Shown piece after piece: positions 1-11,735 of a stretch of DNA of 64,000 bases. Under the pieces are notes generated by a model that ran no database searches, had not been told where the DNA came from, and saw only the letters and a program-made list of their open reading frames with translations. The translations under genes and the position numbers were made by a program. Positions within the stretch are counted from its first letter, which is position 1. Each line of letters begins with the position of its first letter. The stretch lies in contig OX381714.1 of the NCBI GenBank assembly GCA_947462335.1, positions 15,782,618 to 15,846,617 on the forward strand. The letters are read 5' to 3'. The stretch comes from Harmothoe impar. Lineage: Eukaryota > Annelida > Polychaeta > Phyllodocida > Polynoidae.

Positions 1-398
1 TACCTCCTCTGCACAGTACTGATCGCCAGACTAATCTTGGAGAGTAATTGAAATACAAGGACAGAAACAATAACCGGAGCTGTATCAGCTAATAAAGACT
101 GCTTCAGCCAGTATGCATAACAGGGAATCTAGAAAAAAAAAGTACTTGACTTGGATCTCCGAACAATAATTGTTCTGCGTCTAGCATAAGTGTATCAACA
201 ATTTATTCTTGTATTCAGATGGCCGACATATTTACAATAGAAAATGTCCAGATACTTGGAAATCGGGTGGTGTTTTTAAAAGCATGGGATTCCTCATGAT
301 CAAGCAAATGACATTGTTAAAGATGGGGATATTCTTCTGACAGTCCTCAGGAAATGCTGGGAACATTAACATTTGACCCTGGACTGATGGCGTGTTTA

Positions 399-1420
399 GC
401 AGACGACACGTCTATAAAAATGACACCAAGGCAGTGCTGGTTTTCCCGCCACAGGTTTCCAGTGCGAAAATCTCATTCTCTTGGTTTGATTATCGATTTG
501 AAGGCTTAAGGACCACGTGGGCGCAGTCACATGATGGGAAGCGGCGTGTTTCTACGAGATTCCGCGAGATACCGCAACATTCCACGAGATTCCACAGTGC
601 AACACGGGATTCCCCGAGATCGTTTGCTCAGAGGCGCCATTCATGGGAGGCTAGGAAGGAAGTGAGGAGAAAAAGACTCCGTTGGGAGAAAGGAATTCTC
701 CAAAGGCATTTGGCCAATTCTCAGGATGGTTTCCGAAATCAAAGGTTCGCTGATGGTGTTGGGACCCCGACGAAATGAGGCTGGATTCAAGACGACGCCT
801 TAACAAAATGGCCGCTGGTTGGTATTCCATTACGGGGCCTGTGTGCAACCGGAAGCGGGCCGAATTTCTCTAATCAGGGCAAGAGGTGAGGGCGGGGGTT
901 TACCGCGAGGTGACGGGCCATGTCAACCCGCCCCAGATCGAATCAAGCGGCCAGGAGCTCTCGTGTGGTGGAGGGAGGGTTTTCCTTTTGACGGACGCTG
1001 ATCGGCATGCTACGGGGGTCGCCTCTTGGAAACCAGGGGCTGATGTAGCCGTGTCGACCATGAATGGAGGCGAAATTGACAAGGTGCCAGGCGTTTTTTC
1101 CCAAAATGTCGTCTGCATCTTTAAAAAAAAAAGTCGTCTGCTCGTGAGTCGCTGGTTCCCGTGAGTAGCCTGCTGCAGAGATGGAATGGGGAATAGCCTC
1201 GCTGGGTACCATCTATTGACAATCACTGACAACTGTTGAGGGGCAGAGGCATGTTGTTACTCAGAAGAGGCAGGTCACTCTCACAGTGTGAGGAAGGATC
1301 CTTCACTGTGGCATGTATTCGGGCCTGAGGAGGCAGAGGGAGGAGAGCTGGTTGGGGAGCGGGGATTGGTTCAATGGCGGCAAATTACCGGCTAACGCCG
1401 ACAAATTGTCGTCTGCCCAG
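399..1420. promoter_or_regulatory. CpG-rich region with four GTCGTCTGC words
   Basis: GCAGACGAC at 399 and GTCGTCTGC at 1108, 1133 and 1408 lie in locally CpG-rich sequence. A block of degenerate CGAGATTCC repeats (548-623) and an AACAAAATGGCCGCTGG (YY1-like) word near 804 lie inside. Several overlapping ORFs on both strands (up to 128 codons) are low quality and not called. Confidence 0.45.
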
Positions 1421-1714
1421 GCCGGACACGCGGGATAATACCGTGATTAAGCAGCCCGCGCTCTGGATTAGAGGCTCCAATCGGGGATACAACTGGAGGA
1501 AGGGAGAGTAGGGCAGAGAGGCGGTTTGAAGATGTGTTGGGTGTGTGTGTGGGGGGGGGGGTGTAGGGTTGGGGGTTGGGCGTGTACTCTCCTTAGGATT
1601 CCAACAATGCTATGGAAGTTTGCCTTAATGTAACTTACTGTAGCAAGACGGGCAGGCCCACCCACGCCGTGGCACCGGCAGAAGGAGGCAGGCCATTTAT
1701 CTATTAACGAACCG

Positions 1715-1728
1715 GTTGCCATGGTAAT
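1715..1728. promoter_or_regulatory. RFX X-box-like site
   Basis: GTTGCCATGGTAAT matches the palindromic RFX X-box (GTTGCCATGGNAAC) at nearly all positions. X-boxes are established RFX targets, often at ciliary genes. Activity here is inferred. Confidence 0.5.
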
Positions 1729-1852
1729 TTGTTTGTAGATTAGCCTGAACTGGAGAGCAACACCACTTTACCTGCTACACGGGGAATTGCCTGACACTCC
1801 ACGTGAATAATTGATACACAATGAACTGGAGGACAAGTATGTAAAGGGTATC

Positions 1853-2095
1853 AACCCTTTAATGAAGGATGTCGCTAAAATATGACATTTGTCATGATGC
1901 ACCAATGCAGCCCCGGTGAGTTACTCGCCTTTGATGCATTGGTGTATCATGCCGACCCCGCGGGCGTGTCTCAACCCCGGAGGGTAGGCATGCTTTTTGA
2001 ATGCAGCACTGGCGAGTTACTCGCCAGGGCTGCGTTCATGCATCATGATGACCAAGGGCATGATGCATTAAAGTATCATGCCGTCCTTAAAGGGT
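1853..2095. mobile_element. Palindromic MITE family A, copy 1 (full length)
   Basis: Complete example of the dispersed family. The ends are AACCCTTTAA...TTAAAGGGT. Inside each arm comes a GTCATGATGCA word, then a palindrome of the form GCAGCCCTGG-CGAG-TTACTCGCCAGGGCTGC. The middle reads GCCGACCC...CAACCCC...GGGT-GGCATG. The whole copy folds on itself, with two smaller hairpins inside. The 71-codon ORF 1882-2097 is a by-product, with phrases recurring in other copies. Confidence 0.9.
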
Positions 2096-2204
2096 AATAA
2101 GAGGTATCAATTAATAACCCACTTAGCAGCATGAGCGCCTGCAGGTGCTACACACCCCTACAGCCCATGAATACATGATCCTCTATTAATCCCTGACCAC
2201 GGTG

Positions 2205-2212
2205 TGACGTCA
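2205..2212. promoter_or_regulatory. Full CRE palindrome TGACGTCA
   Basis: Consensus CREB/ATF site in GTGTGACGTCATAG. A single site without other promoter signals nearby. Confidence 0.4.
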
Positions 2213-2509
2213 TAGCTATACACTGTCCAGTCAGGTGGTTCTAAGGGGGATCTAGGGAAGCTTTACATGATATGTCCTGGGTAATATGTACATGCATGCA
2301 TACAACTTTCTTACATAAAATGTAACACAGACAAATGCAAAATATATAAAATGTCACAATTTATTGTTGTAATAATATTCGGGAATTATATGCCCCTTCT
2401 GCCCTTGGGTTGGTTTGAATCTATGGCTACCAGTTATGTTTCATAAAGGAAGTAGTGGTACCACACCACCGCCACCTGAAACCCACATTGGACACACCCT
2501 AATGCAGGC

Positions 2510-2810
2510 ATTCACCGCCGTGTCGGGAGGGCGCTACTGTCGCCTTCTAGGTGGCCTCTCTACGTCGTTGACGTGACGTGAAATATGCTTGGGGCCGCAC
2601 CCGCGACCAAATTGGGCTTGTCGGGCGTTAGTCCCTCCATCTAATCCAATCTGGGACGCGCACGTGGGGGCAATCCGGATGTGTCCGTTTGTAACCAACA
2701 TGGCGGCCGCCAGGGGACGCGCTGATTGGCTGAGGGATGCGCGCGCAGGTCGCGACCTGTTGATGGACTCTCTTCCCCTCGCGCAGTAATCTCGGGGCAT
2801 GGATGGTCGT
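2510..2810. promoter_or_regulatory. CpG-island promoter candidate
   Basis: Dense CpG, GACGTGACGTGA (CRE-like half sites, about 2569), AACATGGCGGCCGCC (YY1-like, 2698), CTGATTGGCTGAG (inverted CCAAT, 2721) and the palindrome AGGTCGCGACCT. No TATA. Overlapping 66- and 88-codon ORFs on opposite strands are not convincing. Confidence 0.5.
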
Positions 2811-3206
2811 ACTGCGGTCGTAGCTGTCTCTATTTACGAGTTATTTGACAGAGGGTGTTTTAGGCATTTGCTGTTTGAAATCTTTTGGGCTGGACATGTC
2901 TTCATTACAATTCATTTAAGAAGAGGCTCTGTTAAAAATGCGCAGTGTAGTTTTATTGAGTCCATATCGATTCCCATTTAATTCTCTTACTACCTTGCGT
3001 CTTTCCCTTTTCCATCCTTCTTATCTATTCACTCCCAAATGTGCAAATCGCAGACACTGTCACACTGGATTACTCTGAGACTGTGTCAGTTCCTCAGTTC
3101 TTTCCAGTCACATGACGCCATTAATCACGAACAGAGTTGTACAGAGTTCAATGCAGTTGTGTCTGTCACCATCCGTCCATGCTTGTTCCTTTCACCCTCA
3201 GTCTTT

Positions 3207-3413
3207 TAAGGACCGCATAGTGCATCAATGGGATGTTGTCGTCATGATGCATGGATACAGCCTTGGCGAGCTACTCACCAGGGCTGCAATCAAGCACCAT
3301 GCCGACACTATGGGGTTGATATTCTCCCAGAGGGTTGTAAGGATATATGAAGGCAGCACTGGTCATCGTGCATCATGGTGACCAAAGGGCATCTATATGC
3401 GACCCTTAAAGAA
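3207..3413. mobile_element. MITE family A, copy 2
   Basis: Starts TTTTAAGGACCGCATAGTGCA and ends CGACCCTTAAAG. The first inner palindrome (GCCTTGGCGAGCTACTCACCAGGGC) is kept. The second is largely deleted, leaving GCAGCACTGG next to TCGTGCATCATGG. Confidence 0.88.
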
Positions 3414-3592
3414 CCACTGACACGATTTTTGCATATTTTCTTTTCCCAAGTACTATTTTCACCATTACTAGCCTGTACCCTTCACATGTATAAGGGTTCT
3501 GACACTCCCACTGCAGCCATACAGGTGACCGCCGCACCCTGCACCTCCACCCACACCCAGCCCACCTGGTCTTATCAGCTCTAGCCATGTTG

Positions 3593-3600
3593 TGACGTCA
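3593..3600. promoter_or_regulatory. Full CRE palindrome TGACGTCA
   Basis: CATGTTGTGACGTCACGGAGG, a consensus CREB/ATF site with flanking CpG. Confidence 0.4.
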
Positions 3601-3613
3601 CGGAGGGCAGGGT

Positions 3614-4500
3614 GATAGCGGTGTCCTCTGACTCACATATGTATATACAGCTATACTAGATTGGGGCAGAGCAGTTACGATGTTACATTAGTACCCAAAA
3701 ATTCGTCATAGCAGGATTCGTTATTTTTTTAGAACAAATTATCTTTATTCACTCGAAAGTTAATTTTGAGACACAATACAATGATCATGGTGTGTTACTT
3801 ATGTATCATGGATGATCATTGATTGAGATTAACAGTAATATGTCAAAATGTATATAAATTGGTGCCATTCTTGCTATGTTATGACTTACACATCCAATAT
3901 CATTAGGACATACGATAATATGACACAATTTACAACTATTTGTATATCAACATGGAATATGAGTGGAAGAAAGAATGGTAGGACAGTTAGCAAGCTGTTT
4001 TTATAGCCTTATTATGTATAATAACCGACCTATAATTCATGTAATAACTGAATCTTATTATATTTGGATGAGTTTTATATAACTTTGCTAAACATTGAAA
4101 AGCGAGGCAGCCATTCTCCCCGTAGAACTTCTGCCCTGGAGTTCTCCCACCCGGAATTCTCCACCATGGCATCCCCTCCCCATGTAAACTCCCCTGGACC
4201 CCCTCCTCTACTACAGCATTAAAGGAATATAGGGTTAGTTATGTACGCAAATTCCAAATGTTCTGCCTGGATAATCATAATGTAAATTAACATATCTCAC
4301 ATAAAAATGTGTCATTATTTTTATGCATTTCAAAGAAAAATAGAAAAAAAGAAGTGGGTTTGGGGGCAGAGTCCCCGATGTATATAAAAATATTACCTAA
4401 ATACCATTCCAATATAGATGAGAATATGTGGGTTACGGTTTTAAGATTACGTGGTCAGCAAACTGAATCATATCTCATTGTTTTGTCTACTCCTTTTTAA
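3614..4500. other. AT-rich gene-free stretch
   Basis: No splice-bounded frame, repeat or promoter cluster seen. GATCATGGTG/GATCATTG words near 3783-3820 form a weak inverted repeat. Confidence 0.6.
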
Positions 4501-4544
4501 GACTGATAGGAAGGGGGAGGAGAATTTTGCGTGGAAGAATTCCA

Positions 4545-4668
4545 GGGGGGGGGGGGTTCCTAGAACCAGAAAATATTAACCCCCTCCCCACAAGAAATTT
4601 CAATGTTTTCAACTGGCTTCTCAACACTTTGTTTGGTGACCCCCCCCCCCCTCCCCCCCCCCCCCCTT
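4545..4668. repeat. Inverted G12 and C11/C14 homopolymer tracts
   Basis: A G12 run at 4545-4556 faces CCCCCCCCCCC-T-C14 at about 4640-4666, with roughly 85 bp between. The arms could pair. The sequence between (CTAGAACCAGAAAATATTAA...) shows no protein. Confidence 0.6.
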
Positions 4669-5116
4669 GCAAACAGTGATAAACCTGTAAAAGCATGTAT
4701 TGGCCAGTGAGGGACAACTATAAATAAGTGTTCCACGGAGGTGTAGAAACGGAAGTCAAGTGTCACGGCAAGCCCCTATTATACATATATATATATATAT
4801 TTGAGAAGGAAAGTGCCCCCCCCCCACCTCCCGCTTGAGGCAGTTGAGGGGATGCTGTCATACTCATAGGCTTACTGCTTGTGGGGCAGCTATCACACCT
4901 GGGTAGTGGACTCTCGCTACGTCATACACCACGTGACCTGCCTGTTGGCCCTGTGCGGCGGTGGAGGGTTTGTTATGGTGTGGAAGCACTGTGAGCGGCC
5001 ACTGCTCACTTATCATACAAGGGGCTGCACTTAAAGGTATACCATAATGTACAGACTGATATGTTAAATGCAATGGTACAAAGTAGTCGGGGACGTTACA
5101 GTGGCCCTTTAATGGA

Positions 5117-5644
5117 TTAGTGTACGTCGTACTCCGACAGTTTACACACAGTGACCGGTGTCTCTGAAGTGGCTTCTCTGAATCTGTTAGGCGGAATGTG
5201 TGGGAAAGTACTGGAAGAAAGGGATGAACAATAGTTGAAAGCGTTTACATCACATAGGGCATGTGTTGTCGACTGGATGGGTTGTTCACACTGACAACTA
5301 TGATCAACGAGATCAATGGGACGGTGGAAACCTGATATATGTTCCTGACAAATATAGGAATTACATGGTACTTGAAGGGGAATGGGTGGAGTCGGTATAG
5401 TACATGTTAGTGATGCCCAAGTCCTGGTACATTGAGTGTACACATGTCTTTGTTTATACCAATTGAAAGACATTGTACTGCAATAGGAGATACATATGGT
5501 ATGATATATATGTTGTTCACATGACATACTTTGTAGATTACTTGCATGGAGAATCTCCAGAAGGAGAAACACTTGAGCAACAACACGAAAATATGATGTA
5601 AGTGTCAAATTACATCCCAAGTTGTATTCTTTAAAAGGTTTCAT
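5117..5644 (-). CDS. 175-codon ORF, hydrophobic start and 13 cysteines
   Basis: Longest non-repeat, non-retrotransposon ORF in the window. The N-terminus holds a hydrophobic run (VVAQVFLLLEILHA, residues 22-35) that could be a signal peptide cleaved after HA. After it come 12 cysteines (an even number) without a recognisable spacing pattern. Start context is poor (TTTGCATGA), there is no obvious promoter, and codon bias is weak. Could be a secreted Cys-rich peptide gene, a relic, or chance. Confidence 0.2.
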   Translation of the reverse strand: MKPFKEYNLGCNLTLTSYFRVVAQVFLLLEILHASNLQSMSCEQHIYHTICISYCSTMSFNWYKQRHVYTQCTRTWASLTCTIPTPPIPLQVPCNSYICQEHISGFHRPIDLVDHSCQCEQPIQSTTHALCDVNAFNYCSSLSSSTFPHIPPNRFREATSETPVTVCKLSEYDVH

Positions 5645-5699
5645 GCAAAAAAACTAAATTACTCCTAACACATAGGGAAGGCCTAATTCTGGATATTCA

Positions 5700-6280
5700 T
5701 CCATCCAATGTCCTCCGAATACTCCAAATAATTTGGTAGTGTTTCTCTTGGCAGAAAGTGGCTGTTGTTGTTAGCACAGGCTTAGGCCTAACGCTTTGCA
5801 GCTTTTTGTGGCAGGACAGGCTGCAAATTGGGGCCAGCTTTAGGACATTCCAATTCCGAATCCCTTAATTACTTGCAAGCAAAACAATAATTATCAATTT
5901 CTTCTCAGCCCTAATGAAGTTGGACAAATAAGATTCTTTGTGAACTGGATTTGTAATTTGCGGCTCGTATCATGTCGCATTCATGTACTGAAATTATTGT
6001 TGACAAACAACGAAAGGATGGGTAGCCAGTAGGCGTTCCCTATGTTAGTTGATGACAATTGCTAGTACTGGATAGGTACACGGGGAGTGGCCTATACTCT
6101 TGTTGCTGATGCGTAATTTGTTGTTGCTTATTGTTGTGAGGTGTTTTGTCTGAGAATGAACTATCATCATGATCTATTAAATATGATTAAGTATTTCACA
6201 TGGCTAAATTCTCAAGAATAAAACGATCAACTCGAATCAGTGCCTTTGTGGTCGTCTAAAAAGGTAGAGACCCACCCCCC
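5700..6280. other. Non-coding, enhancer-like composition
   Basis: No ORF of note. 5830-5960 is rich in TAATTA/ATTATC and CATTCC words typical of conserved enhancers. Conservation cannot be judged from one sequence. Confidence 0.4.
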
Positions 6281-6714
6281 ATGCTCTTGAACCATTTTCA
6301 AGGCCCCCCCCCCCCAAAAAAAAAACCACTCCAGAATAACACTATGCATCAGCCACCATCCCTGCCCCTATCCCACATCCCTCCCTACCCTGCGGACATG
6401 GACACATCCTCATCCCACCAGCGTCCTACCCTCTCACAGCCCTCTCAAGTGTGGTCTCTCTCCATTCAACATTTGGCCTTTAAAAATTGTGTAACTTAAA
6501 CTTGAACAAAAAAGCCTTCAATGGCTGTTTGGGAGCCTTTCCCACAGCTCTTCAGTTGACACTTCTTGAAGCTGACGATAATTTCCATTCACTCCCAAAT
6601 TATCCCCAATAAAGTTTGCCTCGTGTTGTGCCCCTCCTCAATAGAGACAACAAACCCCTAGTTTTAATAATTCAAAGAAAAACCCTTCTCCCACAAAAGT
6701 TTTCAAAAATTTGC

Positions 6715-6930
6715 CTCGGAATGGGACCTGAATTCGGAGATAATTGGAGCCTCCGCCGGTGTGGCGGCCCCTGGAACAATACCGGTGAACCCCGCAGCCC
6801 AGCCACGTGAGGTGGGCGATAATTGAGGCTTTTGAGGCACGGGGCGGTTTGGTAATAATGAAAAGTTGGCGCCGATTGAGAGGGCCCCTTCCGGCCATTT
6901 ACACCAATTGAAAAGCAAATCATGGCTGCA
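6715..6930. promoter_or_regulatory. Conserved-looking regulatory block with GGGCGATAA word
   Basis: CpG-containing block in AT-rich flanks with GTGGGCGATAATT (6812-6824), AATTCGGAGATAATTGGAG, TTGGCGCCGATTG (E2F-like), and ACCAATTG. No single frame is convincing on either strand. Confidence 0.4.
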
Positions 6931-7539
6931 TGTGTGGGTGTGGGGGAGTGTGAGTCATAGCTCGTTGATATTTAGCTATAGGCTATAGACGCCAATAACG
7001 CTAGAACCAGAGATGATAACAAGCCCATCAACACCCCCATAGAAGCAGGGCAGCGCCACACACAACACCAGCTTCATTGCTCCACACAAAAAGTTCAATG
7101 TCTACTTAGTCTCAAATTTGACTAATTCCATTTCTGAATAGACACTCGTTCGGCTGAAGTTATTATCTGTTTCTAATTGGAATTCAACAGAAGTTGACGA
7201 GAACGTTACAAATCCGAATTCAGGGAAGCGAGTGGAAATATGAATTCTTACATTCATAAAAATACGATTTATATACAGATATTATGTTTATTCACTTCTT
7301 TCTTTTCTATACCAGTTATTTTTCCCGAAAATCATTTTAGGTAACTAATTTGAACTTTCCAAAGTAGCTGAGGATGCCGAGTGAGAATGTGAAAAATCTG
7401 AATACTGGGAAGCAAATGGAATTAGCATGCTTACTTTCATAGAAATGTAGTTTCTATCCCTATCATGTTTATTCCTATCCTATTTTCAATGGGTTTTTTT
7501 CTGCTGCCCAAGTATGGGGCAGGGTTTACAGTATCGAGT

Positions 7540-7960
7540 TATCGACAAACTTTGCAGCTGTCAGTCAGCCCGATCCGCGGCATGCCTCTGAATGATTCAT
7601 CACCGCCATGCCTTTTCACAGGGTTAATCATTTTTACATTTCTGAAAGCCGTGATTAGGATCGACATCCTCTCGGCCGCCGCCGTTTTCCAGTCGCTCGG
7701 TTGTCGTCTGCTCTTTTCGCGCCAAAACCGACACTGCTGATACCCGGCGGGCAGCGGCGGCGCTGCGTGACTGCCAACTGTGGCCGCTGGGGACCAGCGA
7801 ATTCTCCGCGACTTCCGGTCGCTACAGGTGTCACAACGCAGAATCTGCATCTGGGAGAGGCAGGGCCTGTTGAGATGGAAATGAACATTGATCCAGCTAG
7901 TGAAAGCGCACATAATTATGCAAATTGATATTAATGTTGGGGTTGCATCGCAATGCGACG
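7540..7960. promoter_or_regulatory. E2F / octamer / GTCGTCTGC regulatory island
   Basis: Contains CTCGGTTGTCGTCTGCT (motif at 7703-7711), a perfect E2F-type TTTTCGCGCCAAAA (7713-7726), CGACTTCCGG (ETS, about 7808) and ATTATGCAAATT (octamer, about 7914). CpG-rich between AT-rich flanks. Overlapping ORFs up to 124 codons on both strands are probably due to GC content. Confidence 0.5.
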
Positions 7961-10156
7961 CATGTTTCTAGCAGCCCCCTTTTCCAACTGGAAATGCCTC
8001 TCGCAGGTTGTTCACGGCACAGCCATGCTAATGGGTTTAAATGAGATTATTCAGAGTTTCAGGAATAGAATTACGATGAATAATGTTTTATTGTTGCCAC
8101 TGATTTAGTCAGAAATGATAGATACTTGAAGGTTTTTCCTCGGACCCCTTGCTGCTAATGTTATTTACATCGCAGAACAGCCTTTGCCATTCAATCATTG
8201 TTATTTACATCGAATACTTTTTAATGTGTTATTCTAATGACATGTTTCTTTTTTACTTTCAGGTAAGTCCATGGACACTTTGGAACTCCCCTTCTATAGG
8301 CATCACAAAGGTTTGATATAAAATTTGAAACAGTTTGATTGGCACTTAAATAAAGCCCACTGCTTACCCAAAACAAGGCTTTAGTGCTTGACATTATTTT
8401 AAAATTCATACACCGAAGGAGCCTATTCGAGAGTGGCGCTTGTTTCAAAACCCAGACAAGCCGTTATACGGTAATGTATTTAGACACACACAGATGACAC
8501 AGTATTTCCATCCCAGCCTATCAAAACATTCAGCCATGACAGCAAGAGAAATAGCAATGTGAATAAAATCTAATTTTCTGGATCTGCTATCGGATTACAC
8601 CTGTCAACGCTGACAATAGAACCAGCACTCTGGCAGTAGGCTTGGATAATAGGCTATTTGGTTGGGTGGGTATAGTTGATCGGTTGTAACGATGGATGGT
8701 CAAAGGGAGGAGGCCTTGGTGTCTTAAATAAACAGAGGAATCGACAAATATCAACTGCTGCCCAGACAGTTCCTAGACCTCATAAATTCAGCAATAGCTA
8801 CGGACTCAGGGGCATCATAAACTCAGTGGTACTCATCAAGTGTTAGTCCCTATGGATCTAACGGAATAGTCTAGGATTCAATACGCTAGCTGGAATATTT
8901 GATCCATATCCAATATCACCTTGGTCACTTTTCTATGTAATTATAAGATTTTATTTATCAATGTGGCTTATAAATACCTTGTAAAGCAGCAATGTATTTG
9001 GCCCTGGGAATTTAAATTCGCTAACGAATGGTCTGCGTTGGATGCACGCTATGAAAGCTTTATATAAATACTGAAAAGCAATGATACTATCCATAAGCTG
9101 ATGGATAAGTATAGTCTTTGGTGGAAAATAACATTTTTATGACCATTACAGCACACAAATCACATTTGATAGGTGAAAACGACTCCACATAAGGGGCAGA
9201 ATTTCCTCCCATTTTAGCGCTATACACACAGAGGCACCAACTCCACAGTTTGGCATTGCTTAATGCAGTTGTCAAGACGCCGGATAACCCAGTTCTGGTG
9301 ACAGGATAATTACCAGACGATAACACACACCCTTAAAAAACACCCCTCCCTCTCCTCACACCCCCCTCATTTGTCTTTCCTTATGCCTTCTCCGCCCAAC
9401 AATGGCTCCTGGAGAGTCCTTTAAGAAGTTGCCGTCGCCAGAGTTAAGTTAAAATGGATTAGAGGCTGTAAATATGAACGCTTATCCAGTTAGCTGATGC
9501 ATTAGTCGTGGGCGATAATTCAGGGTTTGACTAGGACAAACGTCATTGGAGCTCGCTCACTCATCCTCTGAGAAGATGGATGATGGCCATGCTATCTTCA
9601 TTGAGTGCTCAGGTCGGGAGGGCCCAGGCATTTGTTTTGATATCAGGAGTGATTCCTTGGCGGCCATGAATATTCAAAATGTCCTTTTGTCATACAATGG
9701 GAGCAGACACTGTAGTGCTTAATAGATCGACTCCTAATGTTCCTGTGATGGTACTTTTTAATGGTTAATTCATTCAACGGTAGCCGACATTAGAGTTAGT
9801 TATACACTGGGGACAGGTTGATTGTCATTGGTGAAGCACCGCCTCAGTAAATCATAGATAAAGAAACTTTTAGGAATCTAGACTGACTAGTTCAATTACC
9901 TGTGGGTGGTATTAAAAGATTCCATGACCATGTTATCACACTGGCCACTCGATGCTAGGGTACCTACATGTATTGATCAAATCATTACTTCAATAGATGT
10001 GATTATCAATGATGCAAAAATTGCTGCACATTGATTGAGTAGGGACCAGATATCTACAGGGGGACAAGACAGTATAGGGTCAGGATATAAGCAGACATAT
10101 CAGGTAGAAGTTGTATAAACAGAAGTCACAGAAACACCCTATTCTTTATGTTATAG
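7961..10156. other. Probable intronic or intergenic sequence before the 10157 exon
   Basis: No supported exon. GTGGGCGATAATT at 9508-9520 sits in a moderately GC-rich patch (9370-9720) with GGCGGCCATGAATATTC. The 79-codon minus ORF at 9087-9326 lacks splice or promoter support. Confidence 0.5.
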
Positions 10157-10468
10157 CATCTTGTGACAGCTCCCAGTAGGTTCTCCAGTGGTATATCCCT
10201 CCTTGACGATGTGCTAGCTGCACTGCAGACAGGCAGTCTGGGAGGTAGGGCAGCAGGGGGAGGTGTGGACAGCCACAGGGGGTGTGGGGGAGGGGTGCTG
10301 ACAGCCTCAGAATGTTGGTCACTGTACCTCCACCTGGCCGCCTGTACAGAACTAAGGCCACCCTCAGAGGTCACCCTCCAAGCTGGTGTTCTGGCTGGAC
10401 AACTCTATCTGATATACAGGGAATATGGTACCTCTGCCGGGAGAGTGAGATGGGGGAAGGCTGAGTGA
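10157..10468 (+). CDS. Candidate terminal coding exon, protein unknown
   Basis: An acceptor-like TTCTTTATGTTATAG precedes position 10157. From there the frame is open in phase 0 for 103 codons to TGA (10466-10468), which overlaps an AATAAA signal (10468-10473). The peptide looks protein-like: HLVTAPSRFSSGISLLDDVL, then a Gly-rich stretch, then helix-like WSLYLHLAACTELRPPSEV and a LIYREYGTS segment. Third codon positions are GC-biased compared with flanking introns. I do not recognise the family, and upstream exons were not found. The minus-strand ORFs over it read as shadows. Confidence 0.42.
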   Translation, partial: HLVTAPSRFSSGISLLDDVLAALQTGSLGGRAAGGGVDSHRGCGGGVLTASECWSLYLHLAACTELRPPSEVTLQAGVLAGQLYLIYREYGTSAGRVRWGKAE

Positions 10469-10675
10469 ATAAAACACCTTTTGACATTATCTCATCAGTA
10501 TAGATATACAAATGTAGTACTTTACCAGAACTGTATCAGAAAGACTTGGTATAACTGATGATAACATGGAAACACTACTTGAGAGTCACTGTATATGCAG
10601 CATGTTTTCATCACAGGAGGAGAGATGATGGATAAAGTACCTAAGTGTGTGTAGATGTACAGCTCTCAGCACTAG

Positions 10676-10752
10676 GGTATGATATGATAAAGCCTCTCTG
10701 CAGGATGATATGATAAACACGCAGCAGTAAGATATGATAAAGAGCCCCTGCA
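10676..10752 (+). repeat. Three GATATGATAAA repeats
   Basis: GATATGATAAA recurs three times, about 30 bp apart, separated by short GCAG-containing spacers (CTCTGCAG, CGCAGCAG, CCCTGCAG). Too short to classify; could be GATA-type sites or a decayed minisatellite. Confidence 0.5.
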
Positions 10753-11504
10753 GATTCCACAACACACCCCTCTCCACATCCCTGTAGATACCTTAATAGC
10801 CACTTAAACTCATCTGGAACTGCTCATCTTCACAGACCCTCCTTTAACGGTGTGGATATACACTGCCACTTAAGTATAGTATGTATACTTCTTATCTGTG
10901 AGGAGGTTCTTTGTAATTATGTCCATGGCTGTAAATAGTGTAATACAGTATGCTCATTGTAGATAAAAGTCTGTACATTGGATGAACGAGCTGAGAAAAG
11001 GATTAGTTTTCTAGACTAGAGAGAGAAAATAAGTTAGCATCTTTAGGTTGTGTCATAGATAACATCCTCTACTACCCACCTAGATTCTTACCTACAATCT
11101 AGATCAGCACTGGTGAAATCCTCCCCCTTCCACCCTGCCAAGATCTTTCAGCTTAATAAAGAACCCGGATAAAGAACTCTTTAAAAAGGCCCATGGTACA
11201 TCCACTGGCACATACGCCAAGCACACCTCTTAAACACTCTTTCCACCTTTCACCCTAACAGAAAAAGTCATTTGCCCCACCCTCTCTTACCCTGCCAACC
11301 CGGCGATCAATACGGCGTCTCCGGGCTGACACCACCAACTGACCTGTCCGTCAAGCCTCGCTCTCGATCACCTCCATTTTGTTTCATGGGGGGCCTGGCT
11401 AGCGTCTCCGTCGTCAAGGTGATGGAGCTGGCATTGCTGGGTAACCTTGGGCTTTTCCTTCCTGTACCCTCCCGGTTAGCTATCTGGTAGTTACATTATG
11501 TGTT

Positions 11505-11735
11505 AATCTGCTATGCCATTTGCCTTCATGATGTCTGGATGCAGTCCTGGTGGGGCTGCTCACTAGGGCTGCATCCATGCATAATGCCGAGCATTCGGTA
11601 GTGTATCAACCCCATAGGGTCAGCATGATGGTTACAGGCACCACCAACAAGTTACTCACGAGCACTGCATTTAAGCATCTTTGCGATAAAGGGCATATTG
11701 CATTAAAGCACTATGTGACCCATGAACGGTTAAAA
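11505..11735. mobile_element. MITE family A, copy 3 (diverged)
   Basis: Has TCATGATG, the GCAGTCCTGG...CTAGGGCTGC palindrome and GTGTATCAACCCCATAGGGTC. Right end: AAAGGGCATATTGCATTAAAG and CTATGTGACCC. The left terminus is eroded. Confidence 0.85.

Noticed and set aside
392..778. 128-codon plus-strand ORF near the left end
   Set aside because: Arg/His-rich reading of CGAGATTCC repeats; starts on a non-ATG codon; no splice support.
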